Shown: positions 1 to 9,024, counted from the first letter of the stretch. The stretch is DNA of 64,000 nucleotides from an uncultured Carboxylicivirga sp. (GCF_963674565.1 NZ_OY771430.1:3782001-3846000); one strand, 5' to 3'. The notes: generated from the letters alone by a model not told the origin. Made by a program: numbers and translations.

Positions 1-1
1 C

Positions 2-856
2 AATTTAAGAAGTGTAGGAACGATTAGAGATGCTAGAAAATGGCCAAAAAGGGATAAAAGGACAGATTCAAAACTTTTAGACTTTATTAACTTTAATTTA
101 CTTAGCCCTTTTACCATCCAAAAAATGTTAAAAGGAAGGGACATTTTGAAAAAATTAAAAACCTCAAGTGGCCCAACATCTGACTATTACATGTTTAATA
201 GTGTGAAAATTACAAATACCTCACTGGAAAGAGGAATACAATTATATACGATTGGCATCATCAAATTTTTAGGCAATGCACTGATAAAAAAGCTAGAAGA
301 CATTACCTTTGTTAATTCGGAAGATTTAAGGACGAGCCTTGCTCCCAAATCGCCATATGGAACAGGCGAATGGATTGACATGGCCGGACTGCTGGTACCG
401 AATGAAAGGGTAATGACCCTACTAGATGATCTTGAAAGCGATAAAATACCTGATTTAGATGAACTAAATCGCAGGTACGAGTCGTTGCATATGAACTATT
501 TTGATTATGCCTGGAATTGGTGCGTTAACGTATTTAAGCGTGAGTTTGATCTGGATCTGCAAAAAGTAGAGATAGATCAGCTTTTATCGTTTATTGATCA
601 ATGGAAAAAAAGTGTAATCGATTTAGATAATATGCTCTACGCCGATGCCCGTAAGGAGTTTACTTTAAACACCCAAACAGGATTTGGTATTGATGGTAGC
701 GAAGAAACCCGAACACTTGATTTTGAGCAAGTGAGGGGCGAATTCGAAAGCCATCCGTCAGTTCAGGATATTCGTAATCATATTCGGGAAAAAAGCAGAC
801 TGGCTGAGGAGCTAAAAGAAAGGCTTATCCTTTGTAAGGAAAGAGATAAACCTTAA
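2..856 (+). CDS. DUF4954 family protein, C-terminal part (5' truncated by window)
   Basis: The reading frame is open from base 2, so the gene begins upstream of the window and only the last 284 residues are visible; an internal Met at 125 is not the true start. The visible part opens with SVGTIRDARKWPKRD and ends in a charged helical tail. This resembles the C-terminal half of DUF4954 proteins of Bacteroidota, long proteins whose N-terminal part (not visible) has hexapeptide-repeat character and which have no established function. It lies 12 bp before nagB on the same strand, so the two are probably co-transcribed. The family call comes from recognition of sequence character and is moderately sure. 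Confidence 0.72.
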   Translation, partial: NLRSVGTIRDARKWPKRDKRTDSKLLDFINFNLLSPFTIQKMLKGRDILKKLKTSSGPTSDYYMFNSVKITNTSLERGIQLYTIGIIKFLGNALIKKLEDITFVNSEDLRTSLAPKSPYGTGEWIDMAGLLVPNERVMTLLDDLESDKIPDLDELNRRYESLHMNYFDYAWNWCVNVFKREFDLDLQKVEIDQLLSFIDQWKKSVIDLDNMLYADARKEFTLNTQTGFGIDGSEETRTLDFEQVRGEFESHPSVQDIRNHIREKSRLAEELKERLILCKERDKP

Positions 857-868
857 AATAGATTACAG

Positions 869-1672
869 ATGAGACTAATTATTGAACCGGACTATCAGGA
901 ACTGTCATCATGGGCAGCTGCCTACATAGCCCAAAGAATTAACAAGCATAAAGGAGAACGACCTTTTGTGCTAGGATTACCAACAGGTTCATCCCCGCTT
1001 GGTACGTACAAGGAGTTAATTCGACTGCATAAAGAAGGAAAAGTTTCCTTTCAGAATGTAGTCACATTCAATATGGATGAGTACAGGGAAATTCCAAGAG
1101 AGCACCCTCAGAGTTATTACTCTTTTATGTGGGAAAACTTTTTTTGTCATATCGACATAAAACCTGAAAACACTAATTTATTAGATGGACAGGCTGAAGA
1201 TCCGGAAGCGGAATGCGAGCGATATGAGAATAAAATAAAACAAGCTGGAGGCATCGATCTTTTTATGGGCGGAATTGGCCCTGATGGTCACTTAGCCTTT
1301 AATGAACCGGGATCGTCATTACAATCCCGTACAAGAGTTAAGACGTTAACTTACGATACCATTTTAGCAAATTCAAGATTCTTTAATCATGATCCTGATC
1401 AGGTTCCTAAAACAGCTTTAACAGTTGGTGTTGGTACTGTATTGGATGCCAAAGAAGTTTTGATTATTGTTAATGGTTTTAACAAAGCAAGAGCTTTGCA
1501 ACATGCTGTAGAAGAAGGAATCAATCACATGTGGACTATCAGCGCATTACAAATGCATCCGAAAGGAATTATCGTTTGTGATGAAGCTGCAACCTATGAA
1601 TTGAAGGTGGGGACATATCGATATTTTAAAGATATCGAAAAGAACAATTTATCACCTGATAGCCAGTGGTAA
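869..1672 (+). CDS. nagB: Glucosamine-6-phosphate deaminase
   Basis: The 267-residue protein converts glucosamine-6-phosphate to fructose-6-phosphate and ammonia in the cytosol, sending amino sugars into glycolysis. The phosphate-binding segment LPTGSSPLG lies at residues 37-45, the catalytic Asp of NMDEY at residue 70, and the PDGHLAFNEPG active-site loop at 138-148 carries Asp139, His141 and Glu146, matching the Asp72/Asp141/His143/Glu148 pattern of the Escherichia coli enzyme. Length is normal for the family. A terminator follows, then glmS, which runs the opposite reaction direction. No nagA or transporter is next to it. Confidence 0.95.
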   Translation: MRLIIEPDYQELSSWAAAYIAQRINKHKGERPFVLGLPTGSSPLGTYKELIRLHKEGKVSFQNVVTFNMDEYREIPREHPQSYYSFMWENFFCHIDIKPENTNLLDGQAEDPEAECERYENKIKQAGGIDLFMGGIGPDGHLAFNEPGSSLQSRTRVKTLTYDTILANSRFFNHDPDQVPKTALTVGVGTVLDAKEVLIIVNGFNKARALQHAVEEGINHMWTISALQMHPKGIIVCDEAATYELKVGTYRYFKDIEKNNLSPDSQW

Positions 1673-1721
1673 TCAAAAAAGGTTAAACATTTAGCCTTTA
1701 AAACGTTATATTTCATAGTGA

Positions 1722-1760
1722 AAAGAGGAATTCTTTCGAAAGGGTTCCTCTTTCGTTTTA
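1722..1760 (+). terminator. Rho-independent terminator after nagB
   Basis: A 9-bp stem (AAAGAGGAA at 1722-1730 with TTCCTCTTT at 1745-1753) is followed by a T-rich stretch. It separates nagB from glmS. Confidence 0.8.
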
Positions 1761-1801
1761 TTATGGAATTATTTATTGACAACAATTAAAAGTATAATTA
1801 T

Positions 1802-3637
1802 ATGTGCGGAATAGTAGCTTACGTAGGAGACAGAACTGCTTACCCAATTATCATCAAAGGCCTGCAACGTCTTGAATACAGAGGGTACGATTCAGCAGGT
1901 CTGGCATTAGTAAATGATGGTGTACACGTTTACAAGTGCAAAGGAAAGGTGAAAGATCTTGAAGCTCATGCGAAAGGAAAATCTATTTCCGGATCAATTG
2001 GGATTGGTCATACCCGATGGGCAACTCATGGTGAACCAAGCGACAATAATGCACATCCGCACGTTTCTCAAAATGGTAAGTTTATTGTGGTTCACAATGG
2101 AATCATTGAAAACTATGCCCACTTAAAAAAAGAATTAATCACCCGAGGTTATTCATTTCAGAGTGAAACAGATACCGAAGTATTAGCCAACCTTATTGAA
2201 AATATTTATTTGGAAGAGAAGGTTGATGCTGAAATTGCTGTTCGTTATGCACTTACTAAAGTTATCGGAGCCTATGGATTGGTAATAACCTGTACTGATG
2301 AAAATGACCAGTTGATTGCTGCCCGTAAAGGTAGTCCATTGGTTATTGGAGTTGGCGAAAAAGAATATTTTCTGGCTTCAGACGCAACACCTATTGTTGA
2401 ATATACCGACCAGGTAATTTATATGAATGATGAAGAAGTGGCTGTCATTAAAAAAGACAACCTGACTTTAAAAAGCATTCAAAATGACTCTAAAAAACCA
2501 AAAATCCAAAAAGTCAATCTAAGTATTGACGAGATTGATAAAGGCTCCTATGAGCATTTTATGCTGAAAGAAATCTACGAGCAACCTCTTTCGATAGAAG
2601 ATACTTTCCGCGGTCGTATTTCAATGGATCATTCAAAGATATTCCTTGGTGGTATTATTGATGTATTACCGAAACTTACAGAAGCAAAAAGAATCATAAT
2701 ATTAGCTTGTGGAACTTCATGGCATGCCGGTTTAGTTGGCGAATATCTTTTTGAAGAATTTGCCCGTATCCCAGTCGAAGTTGAATATGCAAGTGAATTC
2801 CGATATCGCAATCCTGTCATCAATAAAGATGATGTTATTATTGCCATCTCACAAAGTGGAGAAACAGCCGATACCTTAGCCGCTATTAAAATGGCAAAAG
2901 AACAAGGTGCAATTATCCTTGGTATTTGCAATGTTGCGGGTTCTTCAATTCCTCGCGAGACTCATGCAGGTGTATACACTCATGCCGGACCTGAAATTGG
3001 AGTGGCGTCAACCAAAGCATTTACTTCTCAGGTAACAGTACTTACCATGATGGCAATGCTATTAGGTAAAACAAAAGGAAATCTATCAAAAGAGGAATAT
3101 TCTAATCTTATCGATGAATTAACACAGGTTCCTGATAAGATCAAGACAATCCTTCAAAAGGGCGAGGAAATTAGGAAAATATCTGAAACTTATAAGAATG
3201 CAACCAATGCATTGTATCTGGGTAGAGGTTATCTATTCCCTGTTGCTCTAGAAGGAGCCTTGAAATTAAAAGAAATTTCTTATATCCATGCTGAAGGATA
3301 TCCGGCGGCTGAAATGAAACATGGTCCAATTGCCTTGATTGATGAAAACATGCCGGTTTTTGTTTTGGCAACCAAAGACAAATCATACGAAAAAATTGTA
3401 AGCAATATACAGGAAGTAAAAGCACGTAACGGCAAAGTAATTGCTATTATTACCGAAGGTGACGAAATTATTAAGAAAATGGCTGACTACGTGATAGAAG
3501 TACCTGATTGTCATGAAGCTGTTGCTCCATTATTAACTGTTGTACCACTGCAATTCATATCTTATCACATTGCTGTCATGCGTGGCTGTAATGTTGATCA
3601 ACCGCGAAATCTGGCAAAGTCAGTAACGGTTGAATAA
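1802..3637 (+). CDS. glmS: Glutamine-fructose-6-phosphate aminotransferase (isomerizing)
   Basis: The 611-residue enzyme makes glucosamine-6-phosphate from fructose-6-phosphate and glutamine, the entry step to UDP-GlcNAc for peptidoglycan, lipid A and the glycans encoded further along. The start is fixed by the N-terminal nucleophile Cys2 (MCGIVAYVG). A class II glutaminase domain spans about residues 2-220, with HTRWATHG and the HNGIIENY segment, followed by two SIS sugar-isomerase domains (about 280-420 and 450-600) containing CGTSWHAG, SQSGET and the C-terminal PRNLAKSVTVE signature. Full length, intact. No glmS ribozyme features were seen in the 48 bp between the upstream terminator and the start codon. 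Confidence 0.97.
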   Translation: MCGIVAYVGDRTAYPIIIKGLQRLEYRGYDSAGLALVNDGVHVYKCKGKVKDLEAHAKGKSISGSIGIGHTRWATHGEPSDNNAHPHVSQNGKFIVVHNGIIENYAHLKKELITRGYSFQSETDTEVLANLIENIYLEEKVDAEIAVRYALTKVIGAYGLVITCTDENDQLIAARKGSPLVIGVGEKEYFLASDATPIVEYTDQVIYMNDEEVAVIKKDNLTLKSIQNDSKKPKIQKVNLSIDEIDKGSYEHFMLKEIYEQPLSIEDTFRGRISMDHSKIFLGGIIDVLPKLTEAKRIIILACGTSWHAGLVGEYLFEEFARIPVEVEYASEFRYRNPVINKDDVIIAISQSGETADTLAAIKMAKEQGAIILGICNVAGSSIPRETHAGVYTHAGPEIGVASTKAFTSQVTVLTMMAMLLGKTKGNLSKEEYSNLIDELTQVPDKIKTILQKGEEIRKISETYKNATNALYLGRGYLFPVALEGALKLKEISYIHAEGYPAAEMKHGPIALIDENMPVFVLATKDKSYEKIVSNIQEVKARNGKVIAIITEGDEIIKKMADYVIEVPDCHEAVAPLLTVVPLQFISYHIAVMRGCNVDQPRNLAKSVTVE

Positions 3638-3690
3638 GCATTGATTCCTTCTGGAATTAATGTATGTAATACTTTTAAGGTTTATCTCTC

Positions 3691-3727
3691 AGTAAAAGCC
3701 CGATTGAAACGTCAACCGGGCTTTACT
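3691..3727. terminator. Bidirectional terminator between glmS and rfbB
   Basis: AGTAAA-AGCCCG (3691-3702) can pair with CGGGCTTTACT (3717-3727) with one bulged A. It sits between the convergent 3' ends of glmS and rfbB and is A/T-flanked on both sides. Confidence 0.75.
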
Positions 3728-3751
3728 ATTTTAATTGGTTTTATTAAAACC

Positions 3752-4804
3752 TTATCTCTTTTCGTATTGATCCTGATAGTACTTTTCGTAATCTCCAGAA
3801 AGAATATTATTTAACCATTCTTCGTTATCAAGATACCATTCAACAGTTTTTACTATACCTTCTTCAAATTGTAACGATGGCTCCCAACCTAATTCTTTCA
3901 TTAACTTTGATGAATCAATGGCATAACGCATATCATGACCAGCTCGATCCTTGACAAAGGTGATCAACTTTGCTGATTCACCTTTTTCTCGTCTCAACTT
4001 ATCATCCATAACTTCACAAAGCTTATGAATCAAATCAATATTTGTCCACTCGTTAATACCACCAATATTATAAGTCTCACCTAATCCACCCTGATGATAA
4101 ATTACGTCAATAGCTCTTGCATGATCAATCACAAATAACCAATCACGAATATTCTCACCTTTTCCATAGATAGGAATAGGCTTCTTATTCTTAATATTAT
4201 TGATTGAAAGAGGAATCAACTTTTCAGGAAACTGATTAGGACCGTAATTATTCGAACAATTAGAAATAACTACAGGTAACCCATATGTATGGTAATAAGC
4301 ACGCACCAAATGATCAGAACTTGCCTTTGATGAAGAATAAGGACTACGGGGATCATAAGCAGTTGCTTCGGTAAATAAACCCTCCTTACCTAAAGAACCA
4401 TATACTTCATCAGTTGAAATATGATAGAAACGCTTTCCTTCCATCTGACCAATCCAAGTTTCTTTGGCTGCATTCAAAAGGTTAACTGTTCCCAATATAT
4501 TTGTTCTGATGAAAGCCAACGGATCAGAAATAGAACGATCAACATGAGATTCTGCAGCCAGATGAATAACTCCGTCAAACTGATAATCAGCAAAAAACTG
4601 ATTCATTAAATCAGCATCTGTAATATCACCTTTCAAAAAAGTATAATTACTCTTAGCTTCAATATCTTTTAAATTCTCAAGATTACCTGCATAAGTTAAA
4701 GCATCCAGGTTATAAATATGATATTCAGGATAGGTATTAACAAACAACCTTACAACATGTGATCCGATAAATCCGGCACCACCGGTGATGAGTATTTTTT
4801 TCAT
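3752..4804 (-). CDS. rfbB: dTDP-glucose 4,6-dehydratase
   Basis: The 350-residue short-chain dehydrogenase/reductase enzyme makes dTDP-4-keto-6-deoxyglucose, precursor of rhamnose and other deoxysugars of surface glycans. I place the start at the second Met (4804), giving MKKILITGGAG, because a longer reading frame would put nine untypical residues before the nucleotide-binding loop. The Rossmann loop GGAGFIG is at residues 8-14, the STDEVYG segment with catalytic Asp/Glu around 130-135, and the YSSSK catalytic pair is Tyr156/Lys160. The gene is alone: rmlA, rmlC and rmlD partners are not in this window. A -7-like element lies at 4833-4840. Confidence 0.93.
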   Translation of the reverse strand: MKKILITGGAGFIGSHVVRLFVNTYPEYHIYNLDALTYAGNLENLKDIEAKSNYTFLKGDITDADLMNQFFADYQFDGVIHLAAESHVDRSISDPLAFIRTNILGTVNLLNAAKETWIGQMEGKRFYHISTDEVYGSLGKEGLFTEATAYDPRSPYSSSKASSDHLVRAYYHTYGLPVVISNCSNNYGPNQFPEKLIPLSINNIKNKKPIPIYGKGENIRDWLFVIDHARAIDVIYHQGGLGETYNIGGINEWTNIDLIHKLCEVMDDKLRREKGESAKLITFVKDRAGHDMRYAIDSSKLMKELGWEPSLQFEEGIVKTVEWYLDNEEWLNNILSGDYEKYYQDQYEKR

Positions 4805-4832
4805 TTGAAACTGATTTACAATTGAATTCAAT

Positions 4833-4840
4833 CAAATATA
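4833..4840 (-). promoter_or_regulatory. Candidate rfbB promoter (-7 TATATTTG)
   Basis: Read on the minus strand this is a perfect Bacteroidota -7 element, TATATTTG, 29 bp before the chosen rfbB start. The best -33 TTG (4864-4866) is 23 bp away, slightly long, so confidence is moderate. Confidence 0.5.
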
Positions 4841-4902
4841 TAACACAATATTAACCAGTGCTGCAATATTTGATTTAATACGGTTATAATAACTTGAATC
4901 AT

Positions 4903-4933
4903 AAAAAAGCCTTGATTAACTCCTTTCAAGGCT
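4903..4933 (-). terminator. Rho-independent terminator after ribE
   Basis: On the minus strand AGCCTTG (4933-4927) pairs with CAAGGCT (4915-4909) and is followed by a T run. It lies just downstream of the riboflavin synthase stop codon. Confidence 0.82.
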
Positions 4934-4954
4934 AATTAATAATCTTTCAATTCA

Positions 4955-5560
4955 TTAATTCTGCAACGACATGATGCGACTAATATACTTACCCAATATA
5001 TCAAATTCAAGATTTACCGTACTGCCCTCCTTAATCTGATGAAAATTGGTGAATTCATATGTATAAGGAATAATAGCAACTGAAAAACGATCATCCTTAC
5101 TATTAACCACAGTTAAACTAACACCGTTTACTGTAACGGATCCTTTTTCAACTGTCATATAACCCTGGGATGCCTTCTCTTTATCAATGACATATTGAAA
5201 AGTAAAATACCAGCTCCCATCTGCTTCTTTCACTTCAATACATTTAGCAGTTTGATCAACATGCCCCTGAACGATATGACCATCCAGGCGACCATTCATC
5301 ATCATACTGCGCTCAAGGTTAACCTTATCGCCTATCTGCAGTAATCCCAGATTTGACTTTTCCAGAGTTTCCTTAATGGCTGTAACTGTATAATTTTGAC
5401 CATCTTTTTTTACCACAGTTAAACAAACTCCATTATGAGCGACACTCTGGTCAATTTTTAAATCATCAGTAAATGAGCATTCTAATGTAAGATGCAGGTT
5501 ACCCTGATCCTGTTCCAATCCAACTACTGTTGCTGCTTCTTCTACTATACCTGAAAACAT
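4955..5560 (-). CDS. ribE: Riboflavin synthase alpha chain
   Basis: The 201-residue protein catalyses dismutation of two 6,7-dimethyl-8-ribityllumazine molecules to riboflavin. It shows the expected two tandem lumazine-binding barrels: the first begins at MFSGIVEEAATV, the second near residue 95 (HIVQGHVDQTA). Each carries a GVCLTV / GVSLTV strand (about residues 43-48 and 145-150), the internal duplication typical of the family. Length is normal. It is a single-gene unit with its own terminator; no other rib genes are adjacent and no FMN riboswitch was recognised in the 140 bp upstream. Confidence 0.95.
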   Translation of the reverse strand: MFSGIVEEAATVVGLEQDQGNLHLTLECSFTDDLKIDQSVAHNGVCLTVVKKDGQNYTVTAIKETLEKSNLGLLQIGDKVNLERSMMMNGRLDGHIVQGHVDQTAKCIEVKEADGSWYFTFQYVIDKEKASQGYMTVEKGSVTVNGVSLTVVNSKDDRFSVAIIPYTYEFTNFHQIKEGSTVNLEFDILGKYISRIMSLQN

Positions 5561-5700
5561 ATTTAAATTGTTTATGTTACTATCTCAAATATCCTAATTG
5601 GCTAAAATAGATTAAAAAATGCATTTAATAAATGACAAAAAGCTTTTTTAGCACTTGATTTAATTTTCGTATTTTTCGAAGCCATTCAAATTAAGCTGGT

Positions 5701-6105
5701 ATGACAACTATAAAAACTACTTATTTAGGTGATTTAAGAACCGAGAATATTCATATTCAATCGGGTTCAAAAATAATTACAGATGCACCTACTGATAACA
5801 GAGGAAAAGGTGAAGCATTTTCGCCAACTGATATGCTGGCAACAGCTTTGGGTAATTGTATTATGACAATCATGGGCATCAAAGCAATGGATAATGGCAT
5901 TGACCTAGTTGGAACGGAATTGGACATTACAAAGATAATGGCTGAAAATCCGCGCAGGGTTTCCGAAGTTGTTATTCAATTCAATTTCCCCAAAAAAGGC
6001 TACTCTGAGGATGAAAAGAAGCTGATCGAAAGCGTAGCTGGTATTAGTCCGGTTCCATTAAGTGTTCATCCAGATCTTAAACAAACCATCATCTTTAACT
6101 GGTAG
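5701..6105 (+). CDS. OsmC family protein with one peroxidatic Cys missing
   Basis: The 134-residue protein has the OsmC/Ohr fold signature. OsmC enzymes reduce organic hydroperoxides with a pair of cysteines. The first is present (Cys53 in ALGNCIMTIMG), but the second, normally in a CPV motif on the following helix, is Ser116 here (ISPVPLS). The protein may therefore have another role or use a different resolving thiol, as in many YhfA/OsmC-like homologues. The stop codon lies 10 bp before the start of the next gene, so the two are probably an operon. Confidence 0.85.
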   Translation: MTTIKTTYLGDLRTENIHIQSGSKIITDAPTDNRGKGEAFSPTDMLATALGNCIMTIMGIKAMDNGIDLVGTELDITKIMAENPRRVSEVVIQFNFPKKGYSEDEKKLIESVAGISPVPLSVHPDLKQTIIFNW

Positions 6106-6115
6106 AGAATATTAC

Positions 6116-7117
6116 ATGATTTTTGTTACAGGAGGAACAGGTTTAGTTGGTTCACATCTGTTATACAGATTAACCAAAGACGGCAATAAAGTAAGAGTTC
6201 TTTGCAGAGATACCAGTTCGAAGGAATCTGTAAGAAAAATTTTTAAATTTTATTCTGACAATGCTGAATCATACTATCAAAACATAGAATGGTTTGAAGG
6301 TGATTTACATGATTATTTTTCGCTTCTGGATGCATTGAATGGTATAGAGCAGGTATATCATTGTGCTGCAATGGTATCTTTTAAACCAAGTGATTCCAAA
6401 GAGATGTTCAGTAACAATGTAGATGGCACAGCTAACCTGGTTAATGCATGCATTGAAAAGGGAACACCCCGCTTTTGCTTTGTCAGTTCTATTGCCACTT
6501 TAGGAGACTCTCCCAATGGATCACCAATTGATGAAACAACTTTTTGGCAAAACGATGATAATCATTCGGTTTATTCGCAAAGTAAATTCAGCTCTGAAAT
6601 GGAAGTATGGCGGGGAACCAAAGAAGGCTTAAATGCTGTTATCATCAATCCGTCAGTAATTATTGGTCCGGTAGAACTCAACAGAAGTACTGGTCAGCTC
6701 TTTGAAACCATCATGAAAGGCACACCGTTCTACACGATTGGATCAACTGGCTTTGTCGATGTGAGAGACGTTGTGGAGGCAATGATTCAAGTTTGTAATA
6801 GTGATGTGGTCAATGAACGATTTATTGTCAGCGGAGAGAATATTGCTTATAAAGATTTCTTCACTATGGGTGCGAAGGAATTTAATGCTAAACCTCCAAG
6901 ATTTAGGGCTGGAAGAATATTAACAGGGTTAGCCTGGAGACTTGAAAGGCTAAAATATTATATTCTTCGTGTCGAACCTCGCTTTACAAAGGAAACAGCT
7001 CGTACATCACAGCATAAATCAGTATACTCAAATGAGAAATTACAGAAACTGTTTCCAATGAATTATATCCCGATTGAGGAATCCATTAAAAATGCAGCCC
7101 GATATATCAAAGCATAA
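6116..7117 (+). CDS. NAD-dependent epimerase/dehydratase family protein
   Basis: This is a 333-residue extended short-chain dehydrogenase/reductase. I start it at 6116 (MIFVTGGTGLVG) because the upstream Met at 6062 lies inside the OsmC gene and would add a non-homologous leader. The dinucleotide-binding GGTGLVG is at residues 6-12, a catalytic YSQSK (Tyr/Lys) is near residue 155, and the C-terminal half is substrate-specific. The pattern (Ser-Ile before the Tyr, FVDVRDVVEAM late) is that of dihydroflavonol-reductase/3-beta-HSD-like members, which act on sugars, steroids or aldehydes. The substrate cannot be told. It follows the OsmC-like gene closely. Confidence 0.85.
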   Translation: MIFVTGGTGLVGSHLLYRLTKDGNKVRVLCRDTSSKESVRKIFKFYSDNAESYYQNIEWFEGDLHDYFSLLDALNGIEQVYHCAAMVSFKPSDSKEMFSNNVDGTANLVNACIEKGTPRFCFVSSIATLGDSPNGSPIDETTFWQNDDNHSVYSQSKFSSEMEVWRGTKEGLNAVIINPSVIIGPVELNRSTGQLFETIMKGTPFYTIGSTGFVDVRDVVEAMIQVCNSDVVNERFIVSGENIAYKDFFTMGAKEFNAKPPRFRAGRILTGLAWRLERLKYYILRVEPRFTKETARTSQHKSVYSNEKLQKLFPMNYIPIEESIKNAARYIKA

Positions 7118-7143
7118 AAAAAGGATCTGAAAGGATCCTTTTT
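7117..7143. terminator. Bidirectional terminator between convergent genes
   Basis: AAGGATC (7121-7127) pairs with GATCCTT (7134-7140), flanked by A and T runs that serve as tails in both directions. It separates the epimerase-like gene from punA. Confidence 0.8.
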
Positions 7144-7150
7144 CTATTTA

Positions 7151-7963
7151 TTAAATTTCCGAAACTAATTCTTTAATCACTTTTGTCATTAGCGGCTCTG
7201 CTGCCGCTGCCACTTCCTGAACTTCTTCGTGCGATACTTCCACGATCTGGCCAGGAACGCCTGAATCTGTAATAATGGATATTCCAAAAGTAGTCATGTT
7301 CATATGACGGGCAACAATAATTTCAGGCACTGTTGACATACCAACAGCATCTCCACCTAAAACGCGAAACATCTTATATTCTGCTGGAGTTTCGAAAGTT
7401 GGTCCTGTTGTACCAGCATAAACACCTTGTTTCAAATCAATGTTATTTTCTCTTCCGATTTCAAGAGCTTTGGCAATTAAGTGTTTACTATATGGCTCAC
7501 TCATATCCGGGAAACGAGGCCCCAACTCATTATAATTCTTTCCGATCAATGGATTGTTACCAAACATATTGATCTGGTCTGTTATGACCATGATATCCCC
7601 AACTTTAAAATCAGGATTTAAACCACCACTTGCATTAGATACAATCAAGGTTTCAATACCTAAAGCTTTCATTACTCTTACAGGAAAAGTAACTTCCTGC
7701 ATTGTATAACCCTCGTAATAGTGGAAACGACCTTGCATTGCTAAAACCGGCACTCCATTGATGGTACCAAATATCAATCTTCCACTATGGCCTTCAACAG
7801 TTGAAACAGGGAATTCAGGAATCTCTTCATAAGGAATAGACTTTTCAATTTCAATCTCCTCAACCAAGCCACCCAAACCAGTTCCTAAAATAATTCCAAT
7901 CTTAGGATTCAAACCGCTCTGATGCGACAAAAAATCAGCTGTCTTTCTGATAGTCTCTAACAT
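7151..7963 (-). CDS. punA: Purine-nucleoside phosphorylase (PNP/MTAP family)
   Basis: The 270-residue enzyme splits inosine and guanosine with phosphate to give free bases and ribose-1-phosphate (purine salvage). Family features seen: GTGLGGLVEEI phosphate loop near residue 27, EGHSGRLIFG near 57, MQGRFHYYEGYT near 75, SNASGGLNP near 109, and the TGPTFETPAEYKMF substrate-binding block near 185 with the downstream MSTVPE. Length and motifs point to the trimeric, mammalian-like class rather than hexameric DeoD. Its start codon overlaps the 3' end of lpxK by 29 bp, so it is translated from the same message. Confidence 0.93.
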   Translation of the reverse strand: MLETIRKTADFLSHQSGLNPKIGIILGTGLGGLVEEIEIEKSIPYEEIPEFPVSTVEGHSGRLIFGTINGVPVLAMQGRFHYYEGYTMQEVTFPVRVMKALGIETLIVSNASGGLNPDFKVGDIMVITDQINMFGNNPLIGKNYNELGPRFPDMSEPYSKHLIAKALEIGRENNIDLKQGVYAGTTGPTFETPAEYKMFRVLGGDAVGMSTVPEIIVARHMNMTTFGISIITDSGVPGQIVEVSHEEVQEVAAAAEPLMTKVIKELVSEI

Positions 7964-8972
7964 AGTTGCGTATAATTAATTCTAATAATTTTTCTTCTTC
8001 AAATAATATCTTTAATTCAATTGGCACGTACACCAATCTTTTATCAATCTCCTTATCTAATCCATATAATCGGGTACAATCCTTTTCTGTTGAAATAATG
8101 AGCGAATCATTACCCATTTTCAAAATCTCTTCTTTAATCTCCTGTAAATCTTTCTCAATAAAAGAATGATGATCAGGATAAATCAATTCTTTTTCAATCT
8201 TCACCTTTGACTTGAGATAAGAAAAGAACATTTCCGGTCGTGCAATCCCAGCAAGAGCAATAATTTTTTTGTTACTTACATTAACAATCTTCCCTGAATA
8301 ATCCACCATTTGTCCGTATCTAATGGCAGAAAAGAAAACCTTTTGCTTTGAGCAAGGCTTTAACTTATTCAGCCAATAACTTTTTTCTTCTTCACTCATC
8401 GAAAGAGGACATTTATTAACCAGAATTATATCAGCTCTTTTCTGTCCTGCTCTTGTCTCTCTCAGATTGCCAGCAGGAAAAGTTAAATCGTTCCACAAAG
8501 GCCTGTTATAGTCTATTAACAAGATTGATAATCCCGGAGTAACATATCGATGCTGAAATGCATCATCCATAAGAACCACATCAGTGTTGGTTTGTGTATT
8601 AATGATTTGCATCCCTTCCACACGTTTCTCTGCTACCACCACCTCTATTCCTGCAAATTTCTTTTTTACCTGAAATGGTTCATCACCAATATCAGATGCA
8701 GTACTTTTTTCATCTGATAATAATGGCCCTTTGGTCAGGCGTTTGTATCCACGACTTAATAATGCCAGTTTATAATCATTTTGCAACACGCGAATAAGAT
8801 ACTCTGTAAATGGAGTCTTACCCGTTCCTCCAACGGTTATATTACCAACAGATATGATTGGAAGATTGTACTCTTTGGAAGGTAAAATGTTCCAATCGAA
8901 AAGTTTATTCCGCACAGTTGTAACTGCCCCGTAAAGCAAACTGAACGGGTAAAGTACTTTTCTTATCTGCAT
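7935..8972 (-). CDS. lpxK: Tetraacyldisaccharide 4'-kinase
   Basis: The 345-residue inner-membrane-associated kinase phosphorylates the 4' position of the lipid A precursor, which fits a Gram-negative envelope. I use the Met at 8972 (MQIRKVLYPFSLLYG), since the N-terminal amphipathic segment starts there in homologues; the Met at 9017 would put the first residues inside a hairpin. The Walker A loop GGTGKT is at residues 48-53, and LMDDAFQHR near 140 is the DDGFQ-like signature of the family. It sits between sppA upstream and punA downstream, overlapping the latter. Confidence 0.93.
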   Translation of the reverse strand: MQIRKVLYPFSLLYGAVTTVRNKLFDWNILPSKEYNLPIISVGNITVGGTGKTPFTEYLIRVLQNDYKLALLSRGYKRLTKGPLLSDEKSTASDIGDEPFQVKKKFAGIEVVVAEKRVEGMQIINTQTNTDVVLMDDAFQHRYVTPGLSILLIDYNRPLWNDLTFPAGNLRETRAGQKRADIILVNKCPLSMSEEEKSYWLNKLKPCSKQKVFFSAIRYGQMVDYSGKIVNVSNKKIIALAGIARPEMFFSYLKSKVKIEKELIYPDHHSFIEKDLQEIKEEILKMGNDSLIISTEKDCTRLYGLDKEIDKRLVYVPIELKILFEEEKLLELIIRNYVRDYQKDS

Positions 8973-8998
8973 TATCGATTTTGAAAATTGAAATAATA

Positions 8999-9024
8999 GA
9001 ACAGGTTGTAATACCAACCTGTTC
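8999..9024. repeat. Perfect 10-bp hairpin between sppA and lpxK
   Basis: GAACAGGTTG (8999-9008) and CAACCTGTTC (9015-9024) form a perfect stem with a 6-base loop. It lies between the sppA stop and the lpxK start. No T tail follows on the minus strand, so it is more likely an mRNA-processing or stabilising element, or a weak attenuator, than a terminator. Confidence 0.6.

Noticed and set aside
1776..1798. TTGACA and TATAAT before glmS
   Set aside because: They resemble sigma-70 boxes but are only 11 bp apart, and Bacteroidota use a different promoter consensus.
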